The position numbers and the translations under genes are program-made. From Streptomyces nigra (GTDB taxonomy: Bacteria > Actinomycetota > Actinomycetes > Streptomycetales > Streptomycetaceae): a stretch of 64,000 bases of DNA. The notes beneath the pieces are model-generated. The model was not told where the DNA came from and searched no databases. It saw nothing but the letters and a program-made list of their open reading frames with translations. Position 1 is the stretch's first letter, and every line of letters begins with the position of its first letter. This document shows positions 23,439 through 31,646 of the stretch, in pieces. The stretch lies in contig NZ_CP029043.1 in NCBI RefSeq assembly GCF_003074055.1, positions 434,001 through 498,000 of the forward strand, written 5' to 3'.

Positions 23439-23608
23439 CCTCGCCTCCTCGCAGCGGACGGACGCGCCCTCGGCGTTCCGCCTTCTCAGGCACGAGGTTA
23501 TGGGACGAACCTGTCAGCGCCGCGTGAGAGTCCCCGTCAGGGCGGCGCGGCAGGTGGGGTGGGGGAAAAGCACTGGCGTGGCCGGGGGTGCGGGCGCAGA
23601 CTCCTGCC

Positions 23609-24226
23609 ATGGGTGACATGGGGGCGTTCCAGCGGGCGGTGACCGCGTGGGCGGCCGGCGGGGACGGCGGTCCGGCGCGAGAGCTGGCCGGGCGGCTGCC
23701 CGTACGGGTGGCGGTGCTGCTGGAGGGGCCCAGCGACGCGGCGGCGGTCAACGCGCTGGCGGAGCGGCGCGGGAGGGATCTGGCGGCGGAGGGCGTCTGC
23801 GTCCTGCCGATGGGCGGCGCGATGAGCGTCGGCCGGTTCGCGGAACTGCTCGGGCCGTCGGGTCTGGGCATCCGCCTGGCCGGGCTGTGCGACGAGCGCG
23901 AAAGCCCCTACTACGCCCGGGGTTGGCAGCGGGCGGGCGCGCCACGGCCCGACTTCTTCGTGTGCGCGGCGGACCTGGAGGACGAGCTGATCCGCGCGCT
24001 GGGCGTGGGGCGCGTGGAGGAACTCGTCCGCGCGGAAGGGGACCTGCGTCCGCTGACGACGTTCCTGCGTCAGCCGGCACAGCGGGACCGCACCGCGCAA
24101 CAGCGGCTGCGGCGCTTCTTCGGGACGACCAGCGGGCGCAAGATCCACTACGGCCGGGTGCTCGTCGAGGCGCTCGACACCGACCGTGTCCCGGCGCCGC
24201 TGGAGGACCTGCTGGCCGTCGTCTGA
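23609..24226 (+). CDS. TOPRIM-domain (OLD-type nuclease-like) protein
   Basis: Predicted 205 aa. V-A-V-L-L-E-G-P-S-D-A-A-A-V-N-A-L-A contains the E-G-x-x-D-x-x-A-V motif of TOPRIM domains. L-A-G-L-C-D-E-R-E and F-F-V-C-A-A-D-L-E-D-E-L-I-R-A-L supply the D-x-D region and the L-E-x-E-L-x pattern seen in OLD-family nucleases. The ATPase half of an OLD nuclease is absent, so this is a stand-alone TOPRIM protein. Start ATG 23609 (MGDMGAFQRAV) was preferred because the upstream ORF extension is unremarkable; no strong ribosome site is seen. Confidence 0.8.
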   Translation: MGDMGAFQRAVTAWAAGGDGGPARELAGRLPVRVAVLLEGPSDAAAVNALAERRGRDLAAEGVCVLPMGGAMSVGRFAELLGPSGLGIRLAGLCDERESPYYARGWQRAGAPRPDFFVCAADLEDELIRALGVGRVEELVRAEGDLRPLTTFLRQPAQRDRTAQQRLRRFFGTTSGRKIHYGRVLVEALDTDRVPAPLEDLLAVV

Positions 24227-24299
24227 GCCACGCGGCGGGGGGAGTTCGTGCGCGCCCGCTGCTGATGCGGGGCCGCCGAGTCGGGCGCAGACTGGACGC

Positions 24300-25946
24300 G
24301 TGAGCGGCTCGTACGCGGGGCGTGGCCCGACCACACCCTCCTCCTCGACGGCACCACGACAGACCGTGGCGCTCGCGGCCATGATGTTCGCGGTCGCGAT
24401 GACGTTCATCGACCAGACCATCGTGTCGATCGCGGCCCCCGACATCGTCCGGGAACTCGGTCTGTCCGCCTCCGGTATGCAGTGGGTCGTCAACGCCTAT
24501 CTGCTGGCGCTGGCGGCGTTCTTCGCGCTGGGCGGCCGGATGGCGGACCTGTACGGCCCGCGCCGGGTGGTCGTCGTCGGCACGCTGGTCTTCGTCGTCT
24601 CGTCGGTGCTGTGCGGCTGCGTGCCCCAGGGCGATGTGGCGCAGGGGTGGCTGATCGCGTTCCGGGCCACGCAGGGGTTCGGCGCGGCGCTGCTGTTCCC
24701 CGCCGCGCTGGCCGTGGTGGTGGCGGTGTTCCCCCGGGAACGGCGGGGCCGGGCCCTGGCCCTGTTCTTCGGGATCTCCGGCGCGCTGACCGCGATCGGC
24801 CCGCTGCTGGGAGGCTGGCTGACCAGCTGGACCTGGCGGGCGGTGTTCTGGGTGAACGTCCCGGTGGCCGTCGTGGCGCTCGCGCTCGTCGCCGCCGCGC
24901 ACATCGTGGACCGCCGGCGCGAGGGCACACTCGACGTGCCGGGCGCCGTCCTGATGGCGGCCGGTATGGGCCTGTGCGTGCTGGGCTTCCAGCAGGCGTG
25001 GTCCTGGGGCTGGGACAGCGCGGCCACCTGGATCTGCATCGTGGGCGGCCTGGTCGTCCTCGGCGCGTTCATCCGCTACGAGCGCGGGGTGCGGCACCCC
25101 CTGATCGATCTGCGGGTGTTCCGGGACAAGGCGTTCAGTGTGGACGCCGCGGTCCTGTTCTTCGCGATGCTGGCCTTCGTCCCGGTGTTCTTCTTCGCGT
25201 CCGTGTACGCCCAGGTGTCCCTGAGCGCCTCGCCGAACCAGGCGGCGCTGTTCCTGCTGTACTTCTTCGCGGGCTTCGCCATCGCCTCGCAGTGGGGCGG
25301 CCGCATCCTCGACAAGCAGGGCGCCCGCCCGGCCCTGAAGATGGGCGGTGTGATCGGGGCCGTCGGGTTCGCGCTGTGGGCGGGCGAGTTGACGGACCTG
25401 TCGATGCACGACCAGTGGCCGTACGCGGCGCTCGCGGGCGCCGGGATCGGCTTCATCCTCGCCCCCGCGTCCACGGACGCCGTCAACCGGGCCATCGGGC
25501 CGTCGTACGGCGAGGTCACGGGCGTCACGCAGACGATCCGCAACTTCGCGGCCAGCGTGGGTCTGGCCGTCTTCGGCACGATCCTGACCCACGTCACCAA
25601 CACGAACGTCCGCAACACCCTGGAGGGGCGCGGGCTGCCGGAGAGCGTGTCGGACGACGTGGCCCACGGGGTCACCGAGTCCATCACGGGCAACGGCGAC
25701 GACGCCGAGCCCACCGGCACGGGTCCCGTCGCGGACGCCATCCGGGACGCGGCGGGCGCGATCCGCATGGACTTCGCCGAGGCCAACCAGTGGGTCTTCT
25801 ACGGCATGGCCATCGCTCTCGGCCTCGCCTTCCTCTGCGCGCTGCGCCACCCGGGCGGCCGGGCCGTGACGCCGGACGAGCAGGAGGAGGCGGCGGCGCC
25901 CGCGTCGCCGGGTGCCGGGCAGTCCGGGCAGCGGGCCGGTTCGTGA
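24300..25946 (+). CDS. DHA2-type major facilitator drug exporter
   Basis: Predicted 548 aa. The motif F-I-D-Q-T-I-V-S-I-A-A-P-D-I is the DHA2 motif D1 region, and G-G-R-M-A-D-L-Y-G-P-R-R is motif A between helices 2 and 3; G-P-L-L-G-G-W-L matches motif C. Around 14 hydrophobic segments are expected for this QacA/EmrB class. A hydrophilic insertion with D-D-A-E-P-T-G-T-G-P lies before the last helix, and the tail is Glu/Ala-rich. The GTG 24300 start gives V-S-G-S-Y-A-G-R-G. It probably exports toxic organic compounds by proton antiport; no regulator is adjacent. Confidence 0.88.
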   Translation: MSGSYAGRGPTTPSSSTAPRQTVALAAMMFAVAMTFIDQTIVSIAAPDIVRELGLSASGMQWVVNAYLLALAAFFALGGRMADLYGPRRVVVVGTLVFVVSSVLCGCVPQGDVAQGWLIAFRATQGFGAALLFPAALAVVVAVFPRERRGRALALFFGISGALTAIGPLLGGWLTSWTWRAVFWVNVPVAVVALALVAAAHIVDRRREGTLDVPGAVLMAAGMGLCVLGFQQAWSWGWDSAATWICIVGGLVVLGAFIRYERGVRHPLIDLRVFRDKAFSVDAAVLFFAMLAFVPVFFFASVYAQVSLSASPNQAALFLLYFFAGFAIASQWGGRILDKQGARPALKMGGVIGAVGFALWAGELTDLSMHDQWPYAALAGAGIGFILAPASTDAVNRAIGPSYGEVTGVTQTIRNFAASVGLAVFGTILTHVTNTNVRNTLEGRGLPESVSDDVAHGVTESITGNGDDAEPTGTGPVADAIRDAAGAIRMDFAEANQWVFYGMAIALGLAFLCALRHPGGRAVTPDEQEEAAAPASPGAGQSGQRAGS

Positions 25947-25970
25947 CCGGTGCCGGCTGACCGCAGGGCG

Positions 25971-26858
25971 TCAGCCGTCGTCCGACAGCTCCTCCACCCT
26001 GCGGGCCGCCTTCTGTGCCGCGCGGTCGGCGTCACGGACGCGCCGCTCGGCCGCCCGGACCTCGTCGCGGACCGTACGGTCGTCCGAGCGGGCCTGGGCG
26101 AGATTCGCCTCGGCCTCCTTCAGCTCCTCGGACAGGCTCTCCACCCGGTCCCTCAGCTCGGCGACCTTCTCCTTGACCTCGCCCGCCCGCAGGGCCGCCT
26201 CCTCCGCCTCCGAAGCCCGCGCCGCGCGTTCACGGTCGGCCTCCTCGGCGGCCTTCCGGGCCTCGGCGACCTCGCGGCGGCGGCGCTGCTCCGCCGCCGC
26301 CGCCTTCTTCTTGTCCTCGGCCGGGGCGGGCCGTTTCCCGCGGTCCGGCTTCTCGGCCCGGCGGGGCGGCGCCTCGCCGCTGGTGACCGGGAACGCGGCC
26401 GTGGGCGTGAGGGGCTTGGTGAGCCGGCCCGACGCCCACTGCCGGGCGGCCTCCTCGTCGGCGAGCACCGCCTGGAGGGTGTCCTGGACTTCGCGCTGGG
26501 CGTCCTGGCCGAGCGGATGCCCGGCGTCGGCGGCGAGCCGCGCGGCCTCCCGGGTCAGCGCGCCGATCAGCAGGCGCTGCTGGTGGACGAGGTCGCGCAA
26601 CTGCCCCGGGTCCAGGTCGCGGTGGGCCTGCCGCAGGGCCTCGCCGAGTCCGACCAGGGGCTCGACCTGGTCGCGTTCGGCGCGGACCAGGGTGTTGCTG
26701 GCCCAGGCGGACAGACTGGGGCGGCGCAGCTTGCCGATCGCGTCGGCGAGGCCCCGGTCACCGGCCGAGCGCGCGGCCGCCACCCGCTCGTTGCGCGCGG
26801 CGGTGAACTCCTCGGGCCGCAGTCCGTACAGTTCGTCGGCCACGGCGTCCAGATCCAC
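25971..26858 (-). CDS. Coiled-coil hypothetical protein
   Basis: Predicted 295 aa from GTG 26858, which follows GAGAGGGAG; ATG 26903 would add 15 residues. The N-terminal half (Y-G-L-R-P-E-E-F-T-A-A-R-N-E-R, L-R-R-P-S-L-S-A-W-A-S-N) is a conserved actinobacterial domain of unknown function. Residues from about 180 on are a very charged Ala/Glu/Arg/Lys coiled coil (A-A-E-Q-R-R-R-R-E-V-A-E-A-R-K-A). No signal peptide or membrane helix. I do not recognise a function; DNA or polymer binding is possible. Confidence 0.72.
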   Translation of the reverse strand: MDLDAVADELYGLRPEEFTAARNERVAAARSAGDRGLADAIGKLRRPSLSAWASNTLVRAERDQVEPLVGLGEALRQAHRDLDPGQLRDLVHQQRLLIGALTREAARLAADAGHPLGQDAQREVQDTLQAVLADEEAARQWASGRLTKPLTPTAAFPVTSGEAPPRRAEKPDRGKRPAPAEDKKKAAAAEQRRRREVAEARKAAEEADRERAARASEAEEAALRAGEVKEKVAELRDRVESLSEELKEAEANLAQARSDDRTVRDEVRAAERRVRDADRAAQKAARRVEELSDDG

Positions 26859-26945
26859 GGGCTCCCTCTCGGCGAACGACTGCTCACGCCGAGATTTTCC
26901 CATTTCAGCCGGTATGCGCCACACGGTGGGGGGCCTGTGCCGGGT

Positions 26946-26962
26946 TTTGCCGTTCCGGCAAA
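26946..26962. promoter_or_regulatory. Palindrome upstream of the epoxide-hydrolase-like gene
   Basis: TTTGCCG, TTC, CGGCAAA is a perfect 7-bp inverted repeat 101 bp before ATG 27064. It could be an operator; no regulator is adjacent and evidence is limited to the symmetry. Confidence 0.35.
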
Positions 26963-27063
26963 CGCGTTCGCCGGGGTGCCGGGGCGCTCCGCAGGATCGG
27001 TACGACCGCTCAGGCTCGTACGGGAGCGGCACGGGCGAGGCGACGAGGTCCGCGGGAGGACAC

Positions 27064-28068
27064 ATGGCACGGCAGGACGGCTCGGCAGGGTTCACCCATC
27101 GCACGGTCCTCGGCCCGGCCGGCCGGATCCATCTGGTGGAGCAGGGCACCGGGCCCCTGGTGCTGCTCGTGCACGGCTTCCCGGAGACCTGGTACTCCTG
27201 GCGCCGCCAGTTGCCCGCGCTCGCGGCGGCCGGGTACCGGGCCGTGGCGCTCGACGTGCGCGGTTACGGCCGGTCCGCGAAGCCGGACGCGACGGACGCG
27301 TACCGGATGCTCGACCTGGTCGAGGACAACGTCGCCGTGGTGCACGCGCTCGGCGAGGAGTCTGCCGTGGTCGTCGGCCACGACTGGGGCGCCACCATCG
27401 CCGCGAACTCCGGTCTGGTGCGGCCGGACGTGTTCCGGGCCGTGGGGATGCTCTCCGTGCCGTACGTGCCGCGCGGCGGGCCGCGTCCCGGTGAGGTCTT
27501 CGCCCGGATGGGCGGGGACGAGGAGTTCTATGTGTCGTACTTCCAGGAGCCGGGCCGCGCCGAGGCCGAGATCGAGCCCGACGTACGGGGCTGGCTCGCC
27601 GGCTTCTACGCGGCGCTGTCCGCCGACACCATGGCCGGGCCCGGCGCCCCCGATCCGCACTTCGTCGGCGCGGGCGGGACGCTGCGTGACCGGTTCCCGG
27701 AGGGGCGGCTACCCGGCTGGCTCGGCGAGACGGACCTCGAGGTGTACGCCGGGGAGTTCGAACGGACGGGCTTCGCCGGCGCGCTCAACCGCTACCGGAA
27801 CATGGACCGCGACTGGGCGGACCTGGCCGCGTACGACGGGGCGCCCCTGAAGCAGCCGTCGCTGTTCGTGGGCGGGACCGAGGACGCCTCCACGATGTGG
27901 CTGGCCGACGCCATCGAGGCGTTCCCGGCCACCTTGCCGGGGCTCGTCGACTCCCATCTGCTCGACGGCTGTGGGCACTGGGTTCAGCAGGAACGGCCCG
28001 AGGAGACGAACCGCCTCCTCGTCGACTGGCTCGCGCGGGTCACTCCGGCTGGGTCGCGATCTGAATGA
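27064..28068 (+). CDS. Epoxide-hydrolase-like alpha/beta hydrolase
   Basis: Predicted 334 aa. H-G-F-P-E-T-W-Y-S-W is the HGxP oxyanion motif; V-V-V-G-H-D-W-G-A-T is the G-x-D-x-G nucleophile elbow with Asp, as in epoxide hydrolases and haloalkane dehalogenases; the acid Asp is in F-V-G-G-T-E-D-A and the His in G-C-G-H-W-V-Q-Q-E. A cap domain lies between about residues 140 and 260. ATG 27064 follows GGGAGGA. Its last 29 bp overlap the convergent VOC gene. Confidence 0.87.
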   Translation: MARQDGSAGFTHRTVLGPAGRIHLVEQGTGPLVLLVHGFPETWYSWRRQLPALAAAGYRAVALDVRGYGRSAKPDATDAYRMLDLVEDNVAVVHALGEESAVVVGHDWGATIAANSGLVRPDVFRAVGMLSVPYVPRGGPRPGEVFARMGGDEEFYVSYFQEPGRAEAEIEPDVRGWLAGFYAALSADTMAGPGAPDPHFVGAGGTLRDRFPEGRLPGWLGETDLEVYAGEFERTGFAGALNRYRNMDRDWADLAAYDGAPLKQPSLFVGGTEDASTMWLADAIEAFPATLPGLVDSHLLDGCGHWVQQERPEETNRLLVDWLARVTPAGSRSE

Positions 28069-28432
28069 GGTTGCCGCAGGTGTCGTCGAGGACGGCGGTG
28101 GTGACGGGGCCCATCTCCAGGGGTTCCTGGGTGAAGCGGACACCGAGGGCGCGCAGCCGCTCGTACTCCGCCTGTACGTCGTCCACGGCGAACTGAGCGA
28201 GCGGGATGCCGTCCTGCACGAGCGCGTCGCGGTAGGTGCGGGCGGCGGGGTGGCCGAGGGGTTCCAGCAGGAGTTCGGTGCCGTCGGGCTCCTCGGGCGA
28301 GACGACGGTCAGCCAGCGGTCCTTCTCGCCGACCGGGACGTCGTGCTTCGTCCGGAAGCCGAGGATCTCGGTGTAGAAGTGCTGGGCCTTGGCCTGGTCG
28401 TCGACGAAGACGCTGGTCAGACGGATCTTCAT
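28040..28432 (-). CDS. VOC-family (glyoxalase/bleomycin-resistance fold) protein
   Basis: Predicted 130 aa. The two beta-alpha-beta-beta-beta modules are visible: S-V-F-V-D-D-Q-A-K-A-Q-H-F-Y-T-E-I-L-G-F, T-E-L-L-L-E-P, Q-F-A-V-D-D-V-Q-A-E-Y, and T-A-V-L-D-D-T-C-G-N-L-I-Q-I. Glu in L-L-L-E-P is metal-ligand-like. It starts inside the ArsR gene's stop (ATGA), so the two are translationally coupled. It may detoxify an electrophile or bind an antibiotic; no substrate can be given. Confidence 0.87.
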   Translation of the reverse strand: MKIRLTSVFVDDQAKAQHFYTEILGFRTKHDVPVGEKDRWLTVVSPEEPDGTELLLEPLGHPAARTYRDALVQDGIPLAQFAVDDVQAEYERLRALGVRFTQEPLEMGPVTTAVLDDTCGNLIQIATQPE

Positions 28433-28743
28433 GAGGGGTTCTCCTCGGGTGCGAAGCGGTCGGGCGAGGGGTCGGGCAGGGGCCAGCGCTCGGTGATGTG
28501 CCGCAGCGGGGCGGTGTCGAGGTCGTGGAACTTGTAGCGGCCCTCCCGCCGGGTCACGACGAGACCGGCGGCCTCCAGCACCGCGAGATGCTGGGAGACG
28601 CCCTGCCGGGAGATGCCGAGTCCGTGCTTCATGGCCAGGCGGCCGCAGATCTCGAACAGAGTCTGCCCCGACCGCTCCCTCAGCTCGTCGAGGATGATCC
28701 GGCGGGTCGGGTCGGCCAGGGCTTTGAAGAGGTCGTCGGCCAC
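28429..28743 (-). CDS. ArsR-family transcriptional regulator
   Basis: Predicted 104 aa, the typical ArsR winged helix: L-F-K-A-L-A-D-P-T-R-R-I-I-L-D-E-L, then G-I-S-R-Q-G-V-S-Q-H-L-A-V-L-E-A-A-G-L-V, then R-R-E-G-R-Y-K-F-H-D-L. It lacks the E-L-C-V-C-D metal motif, so it is of the non-metal (SdpR/Rv2034-like) class that often pairs with START or VOC proteins. The GTG start at 28743 is 9 bp downstream of a 24-bp palindrome that is very probably its autoregulatory site. Confidence 0.88.
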   Translation of the reverse strand: MADDLFKALADPTRRIILDELRERSGQTLFEICGRLAMKHGLGISRQGVSQHLAVLEAAGLVVTRREGRYKFHDLDTAPLRHITERWPLPDPSPDRFAPEENPS

Positions 28744-28752
28744 ACCGCCACC

Positions 28753-28776
28753 ATAGGCAAGTGTTCACTTGCCTAT
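28753..28776. promoter_or_regulatory. Operator of the ArsR-VOC operon
   Basis: ATAGGCAAGTG, TT, CACTTGCCTAT: a perfect 11-bp inverted repeat with a 2-bp centre immediately upstream of the arsR GTG. Its size and AT content relative to the surroundings mark it as a repressor site. Confidence 0.8.
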
Positions 28777-28830
28777 CAAGTCGCAGCGCCGTCTTTCGTC
28801 ACCGGAGTCACCGGAGGCGGGCTTCCCGGC

Positions 28831-29046
28831 TCAGCCCTCGGCCGGGTAGAGACGGGTCACCTTGCCCTTGGGGTCGGCCACGAGATAGCCGGTGCCGTAG
28901 TCGTCCGTGAGGTAGACGGCCATACCGGCCGGGGTGTCGAAGGTGGTGCTGGGCGGTTTGAGGGTCACATATCGAAGTGTCGGCTTGTCGACGTTCAGCT
29001 TCTTCTCGGCCTGGTCGAACAGCGCCGCGAGCTGGTCGGACTCCAC
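28831..29046 (-). CDS. Small protein, possible fragment of a larger C-terminal domain
   Basis: Predicted 71 aa from GTG 29046. It has no signal peptide. The segment R-Y-V-T-L-K-P-P-S-T-T-F-D-T-P-A-G, then V-Y-L-T-D-D-Y-G-T-G-Y-L-V-A-D, ending V-T-R-L-Y-P, looks like the C-terminal domain of larger Streptomyces exported or sensor-kinase-associated proteins rather than a free protein. The ribosome site is weak. It could be a surviving gene end or a genuine small protein; I cannot tell. Confidence 0.5.
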   Translation of the reverse strand: MESDQLAALFDQAEKKLNVDKPTLRYVTLKPPSTTFDTPAGMAVYLTDDYGTGYLVADPKGKVTRLYPAEG

Positions 29047-29085
29047 TTCTGTTCGGAGCTCTGATTGCCCGGCGGCGCGGGTTCG

Positions 29086-29958
29086 TCAGGCGTCGGTGCG
29101 GGCTTCCAGGGCGCGCAGTACGGCCACCATGTCCTCGGTGCCGTGCCCTTGGGCGACGGTCTCGCCGAACAGGGCGTGGCAGACGTCGAGAAGAGGTGAC
29201 GCCACCTCGGCCTCGCGGGCGGCCTCGGCGATGAGCCGGTTGTTCTTCAGGACGTCCGCGGCGGCCGCCTGGACGTCGAAGTCGCGGGCCACCAGCTTGG
29301 CCGCCTTGCCGCGGGACACGGCGCTGGCCATCGGGCCCGCGTCGAGGACGTCCCGCAGCAGGGCCGGGTCGAGCCCGTGCCGGCCCGCGAAGTGGAACGC
29401 CTCGGTCAGACCGGTGACCAGGGTGATCAGGAAGAGGTTGACCGAGAACTTCATCAGCAGGGCGTCGGGGACGTCCCCGCAGTCGAACGTCGCGCCGCAC
29501 ATCGGCGCCAGCAGGGGCCGTACGGCCGCTACGGCCTCGCTCTCACCGGCCAGCATCGCGACCAACTGCCCCTGTTCGGCGGGGACCCGGGAACCGGAGA
29601 CGGGAGCCTCGACATAGCGTCCGCCCGCAGCCTGTACGGCGTCCCACAGGCCCGCCGAGTACGCGGCGGAGGTCGTGCCCATGTGGACGACGGTGCGTCC
29701 GGCGACACGGTCCACGAAGTCGGGGGTGCCGCGTCCGAGGACGGCGTCCACGGCGGTGTCGTCGGCCAGCATCAGGAACACCGTCCCGGCCCGTGCGAAG
29801 ACCTCGGCAGGGCTCTCGGCGACGTGCGCGCCCGCTTTGTGGAGAGGGGCGCTGCGGTCGGGGGTGCGGTTCCAGACGACGAGGGGTGTCCCCGCCCGGG
29901 CCAGATTGAGGGCCATGGGGCGTCCCATGACCCCGAGTCCGATGAATCCGACATCCAT
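29086..29958 (-). CDS. 3-hydroxyisobutyrate dehydrogenase-like NAD(P) reductase
   Basis: Predicted 290 aa. [16 protein letters not shown] is the N-terminal NAD(P) loop; V-E-A-P-V-S-G-S-R is the substrate loop; and L-L-M-K-F-S-V-N-L carries the catalytic Lys of the beta-hydroxyacid dehydrogenase / 6-phosphogluconate-dehydrogenase-like family. Sequence after N in the N-W-N-R-T-P-like motif (V-W-N-R-T-P) indicates NADP preference. It diverges from a TetR gene with twin operators between them, so it is probably that regulator's target. The substrate is an imine or small hydroxyacid, unassigned. Confidence 0.88.
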   Translation of the reverse strand: MDVGFIGLGVMGRPMALNLARAGTPLVVWNRTPDRSAPLHKAGAHVAESPAEVFARAGTVFLMLADDTAVDAVLGRGTPDFVDRVAGRTVVHMGTTSAAYSAGLWDAVQAAGGRYVEAPVSGSRVPAEQGQLVAMLAGESEAVAAVRPLLAPMCGATFDCGDVPDALLMKFSVNLFLITLVTGLTEAFHFAGRHGLDPALLRDVLDAGPMASAVSRGKAAKLVARDFDVQAAAADVLKNNRLIAEAAREAEVASPLLDVCHALFGETVAQGHGTEDMVAVLRALEARTDA

Positions 29959-29993
29959 GCCGCACCGCCGTTCGCTCCGCGTCGCGCCTGCAT

Positions 29994-30037
29994 TATGACA
30001 GTGGTCATAGTAGAGGAACGATATGACACCGGTCATA
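29994..30037. promoter_or_regulatory. Twin TetR operators between reductase and tetR
   Basis: TATGAC-AGTG-GTCATA at 29994-30009 and TATGAC-ACCG-GTCATA at 30022-30037. Both have perfect 6-bp arms and 4-bp spacers, and centres are 28 bp apart. They lie between the divergent starts at 29958 and 30082 and probably control both promoters. Confidence 0.82.
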
Positions 30038-30081
30038 GGATGAGGGCTGTGAACCGCACCGGGACGGACGGAGGGCCGGCG

Positions 30082-30681
30082 ATGACGGGGCCGCAGGCAC
30101 GGGGGCCGCGCGAGCGGATGGTCTTCAGCGCCGCCCAGCTGCTGCGCCGGGGCGGGGTCGCGGCCGCGGGCATGCGGGAGGTCGCCGCGCACGCAGAGGC
30201 GCCGCGGGGCTCGCTCCAGCACTACTTCCCGGGCGGCAAGGAGCAGGTGGTCAACGAGGCGGTGGGCTGGGCCGGCCGGTACGCCGCACGCCGGGTCGCG
30301 CGCTTCGTGGCCGCCCTCCCGGAGCCGACGCCCAGCGGACTGTTCGCGGCGATGGTGCGCCAGTGGACCGACGAGTACGAGGCCGCCGGGTTCGCGGGCG
30401 GCTGCCCGGTCGCCGCCGCCACGGTGGACTGCGCGGAGGGCACCGAGTCGACGCGAGAGGCGGTGACCGCCGCGTTCGCTGAGTGGACGGGCGCGGTCGC
30501 CGACGCCCTGGCGGACATGGGCGTGCCGCGCCGGCGCGCCGGCTCGCTCGCCACGCTCATGATCAGCTCGCTGGAGGGCGCCATCCTCATGGCCCGGGCC
30601 CAGCGGGACGTGCGACCGCTGGCCACGGTGAGCGGGGAGCTCGGTCCACTGCTGGACGCGGCGGTGGTACGGAACGACTGA
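30082..30681 (+). CDS. TetR-family regulator (LmrA/YxaF type)
   Basis: Predicted 199 aa from ATG 30082, preceded by GGAGGG; ATG 30040 is in frame but has no ribosome site and would overlap the operator region. The helix-turn-helix is [18 protein letters not shown], then [11 protein letters not shown]. The C-terminal part with [12 protein letters not shown] matches the LmrA/YxaF subgroup that represses exporters or oxidoreductases. Confidence 0.88.
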   Translation: MTGPQARGPRERMVFSAAQLLRRGGVAAAGMREVAAHAEAPRGSLQHYFPGGKEQVVNEAVGWAGRYAARRVARFVAALPEPTPSGLFAAMVRQWTDEYEAAGFAGGCPVAAATVDCAEGTESTREAVTAAFAEWTGAVADALADMGVPRRRAGSLATLMISSLEGAILMARAQRDVRPLATVSGELGPLLDAAVVRND

Positions 30682-30701
30682 GGGCCCACCGAGGGCGACT
30701 C

Positions 30702-30992
30702 CTACGCTCCGTGGCCGTGGGCCTCCGCACGGAGGGCGGCCTTCCGGATCTCCTCCTCGACCCCGCTGCGTGACGTGCCCTGACTCCGGGCGTACTCGGC
30801 CACGGCCGTCTGCAGATCCCTGGCGAGGTCCCGCCAGGCCCGCAGGGCGGTGTTGTAGGTCTCGGTCTGGCGGGCGCTCCAGCCGCCCACCTGGGTGGGT
30901 GGACCGTACTTGGCCCGCAGTTCCTCCACGCGGCTGTGCGCCTGCTCGGCCGCGCGCTGCTTCGCCACGAGCTCTTCGAAGATGGTCGTCAC
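30702..30992 (-). CDS. Small helical hypothetical protein
   Basis: Predicted 96 aa from GTG 30992. Charged and helical: [20 protein letters not shown] and [15 protein letters not shown]. No membrane segment. A recognisable family is not evident to me. It is convergent with tetR; the ribosome site is not strong. Confidence 0.62.
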   Translation of the reverse strand: MTTIFEELVAKQRAAEQAHSRVEELRAKYGPPTQVGGWSARQTETYNTALRAWRDLARDLQTAVAEYARSQGTSRSGVEEEIRKAALRAEAHGHGA

Positions 30993-31043
30993 ACAAATGG
31001 AGCATAGACGGACAAATGCCGGGATGCGCGGCGAGCCCGCGCG

Positions 31044-31646
31044 GTACGGCTCAGATCTGCGCCGCCCACGCCCGCGTCCGGAGGCCGGCAGCCCCTCCGG
31101 GCGCTCTTGCGCCCCTTCCGCAGCGCGGCCCCGATGCGGCGAACGAACGCCCCAGCCCTGGCCCGGCCCCGGTACGGCTCAGCTCCGCGTGAGGGGGTGG
31201 GGGGTGGTCTCAGAGTCCCTCGGCTGCGTCAGGGCTTGCCCACTCCCCCGCCGCGAGGCCAGCCGCTCCCGCTCCGGCAGGGACCATGACCGCCGGCCAA
31301 GCGGAGCGCCGACACGGCGGTCAGGTGCCCAGCGCGGCCCCGGCACGGCTCAGACCTGCGGCGCCAGGGCCACCCACGCCCCCACCCGGAGAGCCAACAG
31401 CTCCTCCCGGCGGTCCGGGTCCGGCGGGGGACCGTGGTCGCGGGTCACCCAGCGCGCCCGCCCGGCAGACAGGTGCCCCAGCGCCGCCCGGCACGGCTCA
31501 GCTGTTCGGCGTCAGGGCCGCCCACTCCCCCGCCGGGAGAACCGGCAACTCCTCCAGGCGGCCCGGTGCCCACAAGGGACCGTGGTCGCCGGTCACCCGC
31601 AGCGCGGACCCGGCAGACAAGACCCCAGCGCAGCCCCGGCACCGCC
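31044..31646. repeat. Tandem decaying copies of the kinase gene 3' end (period about 149 bp)
   Basis: Reading away from the kinase stop (31647-31649), the last ~148 bp of the gene recur with TCA (a minus-strand stop) at 31498, 31350, 31179 (or 31210) and 31051. Each copy keeps recognisable pieces: GCGTCAGGGCCGCCCAC, then AACTCCTCC or CCAACAGCTCCTCC, then GACCGTGGTCGC and GGTCACCC, then the CGGCTCAG junction. The nearest copy is about 70% identical to the gene by eye; the farther ones are more divergent. In the gene frame these would code variants of V-T-G-D-H-G-P-L and A-W-A-A-L-T-P-Q-V. The copies are out of frame with the kinase and follow its stop, so they are not part of it. No gene is otherwise visible in this 650-bp gap. 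Confidence 0.85.

Noticed and set aside
25930..25970. Further gene-end copy behind the MFS gene (GCCGGTTCGTGACC, then GCCGGCTGACCG)
   Set aside because: Only two short, poorly matching units; not distinguishable from chance in this base composition.
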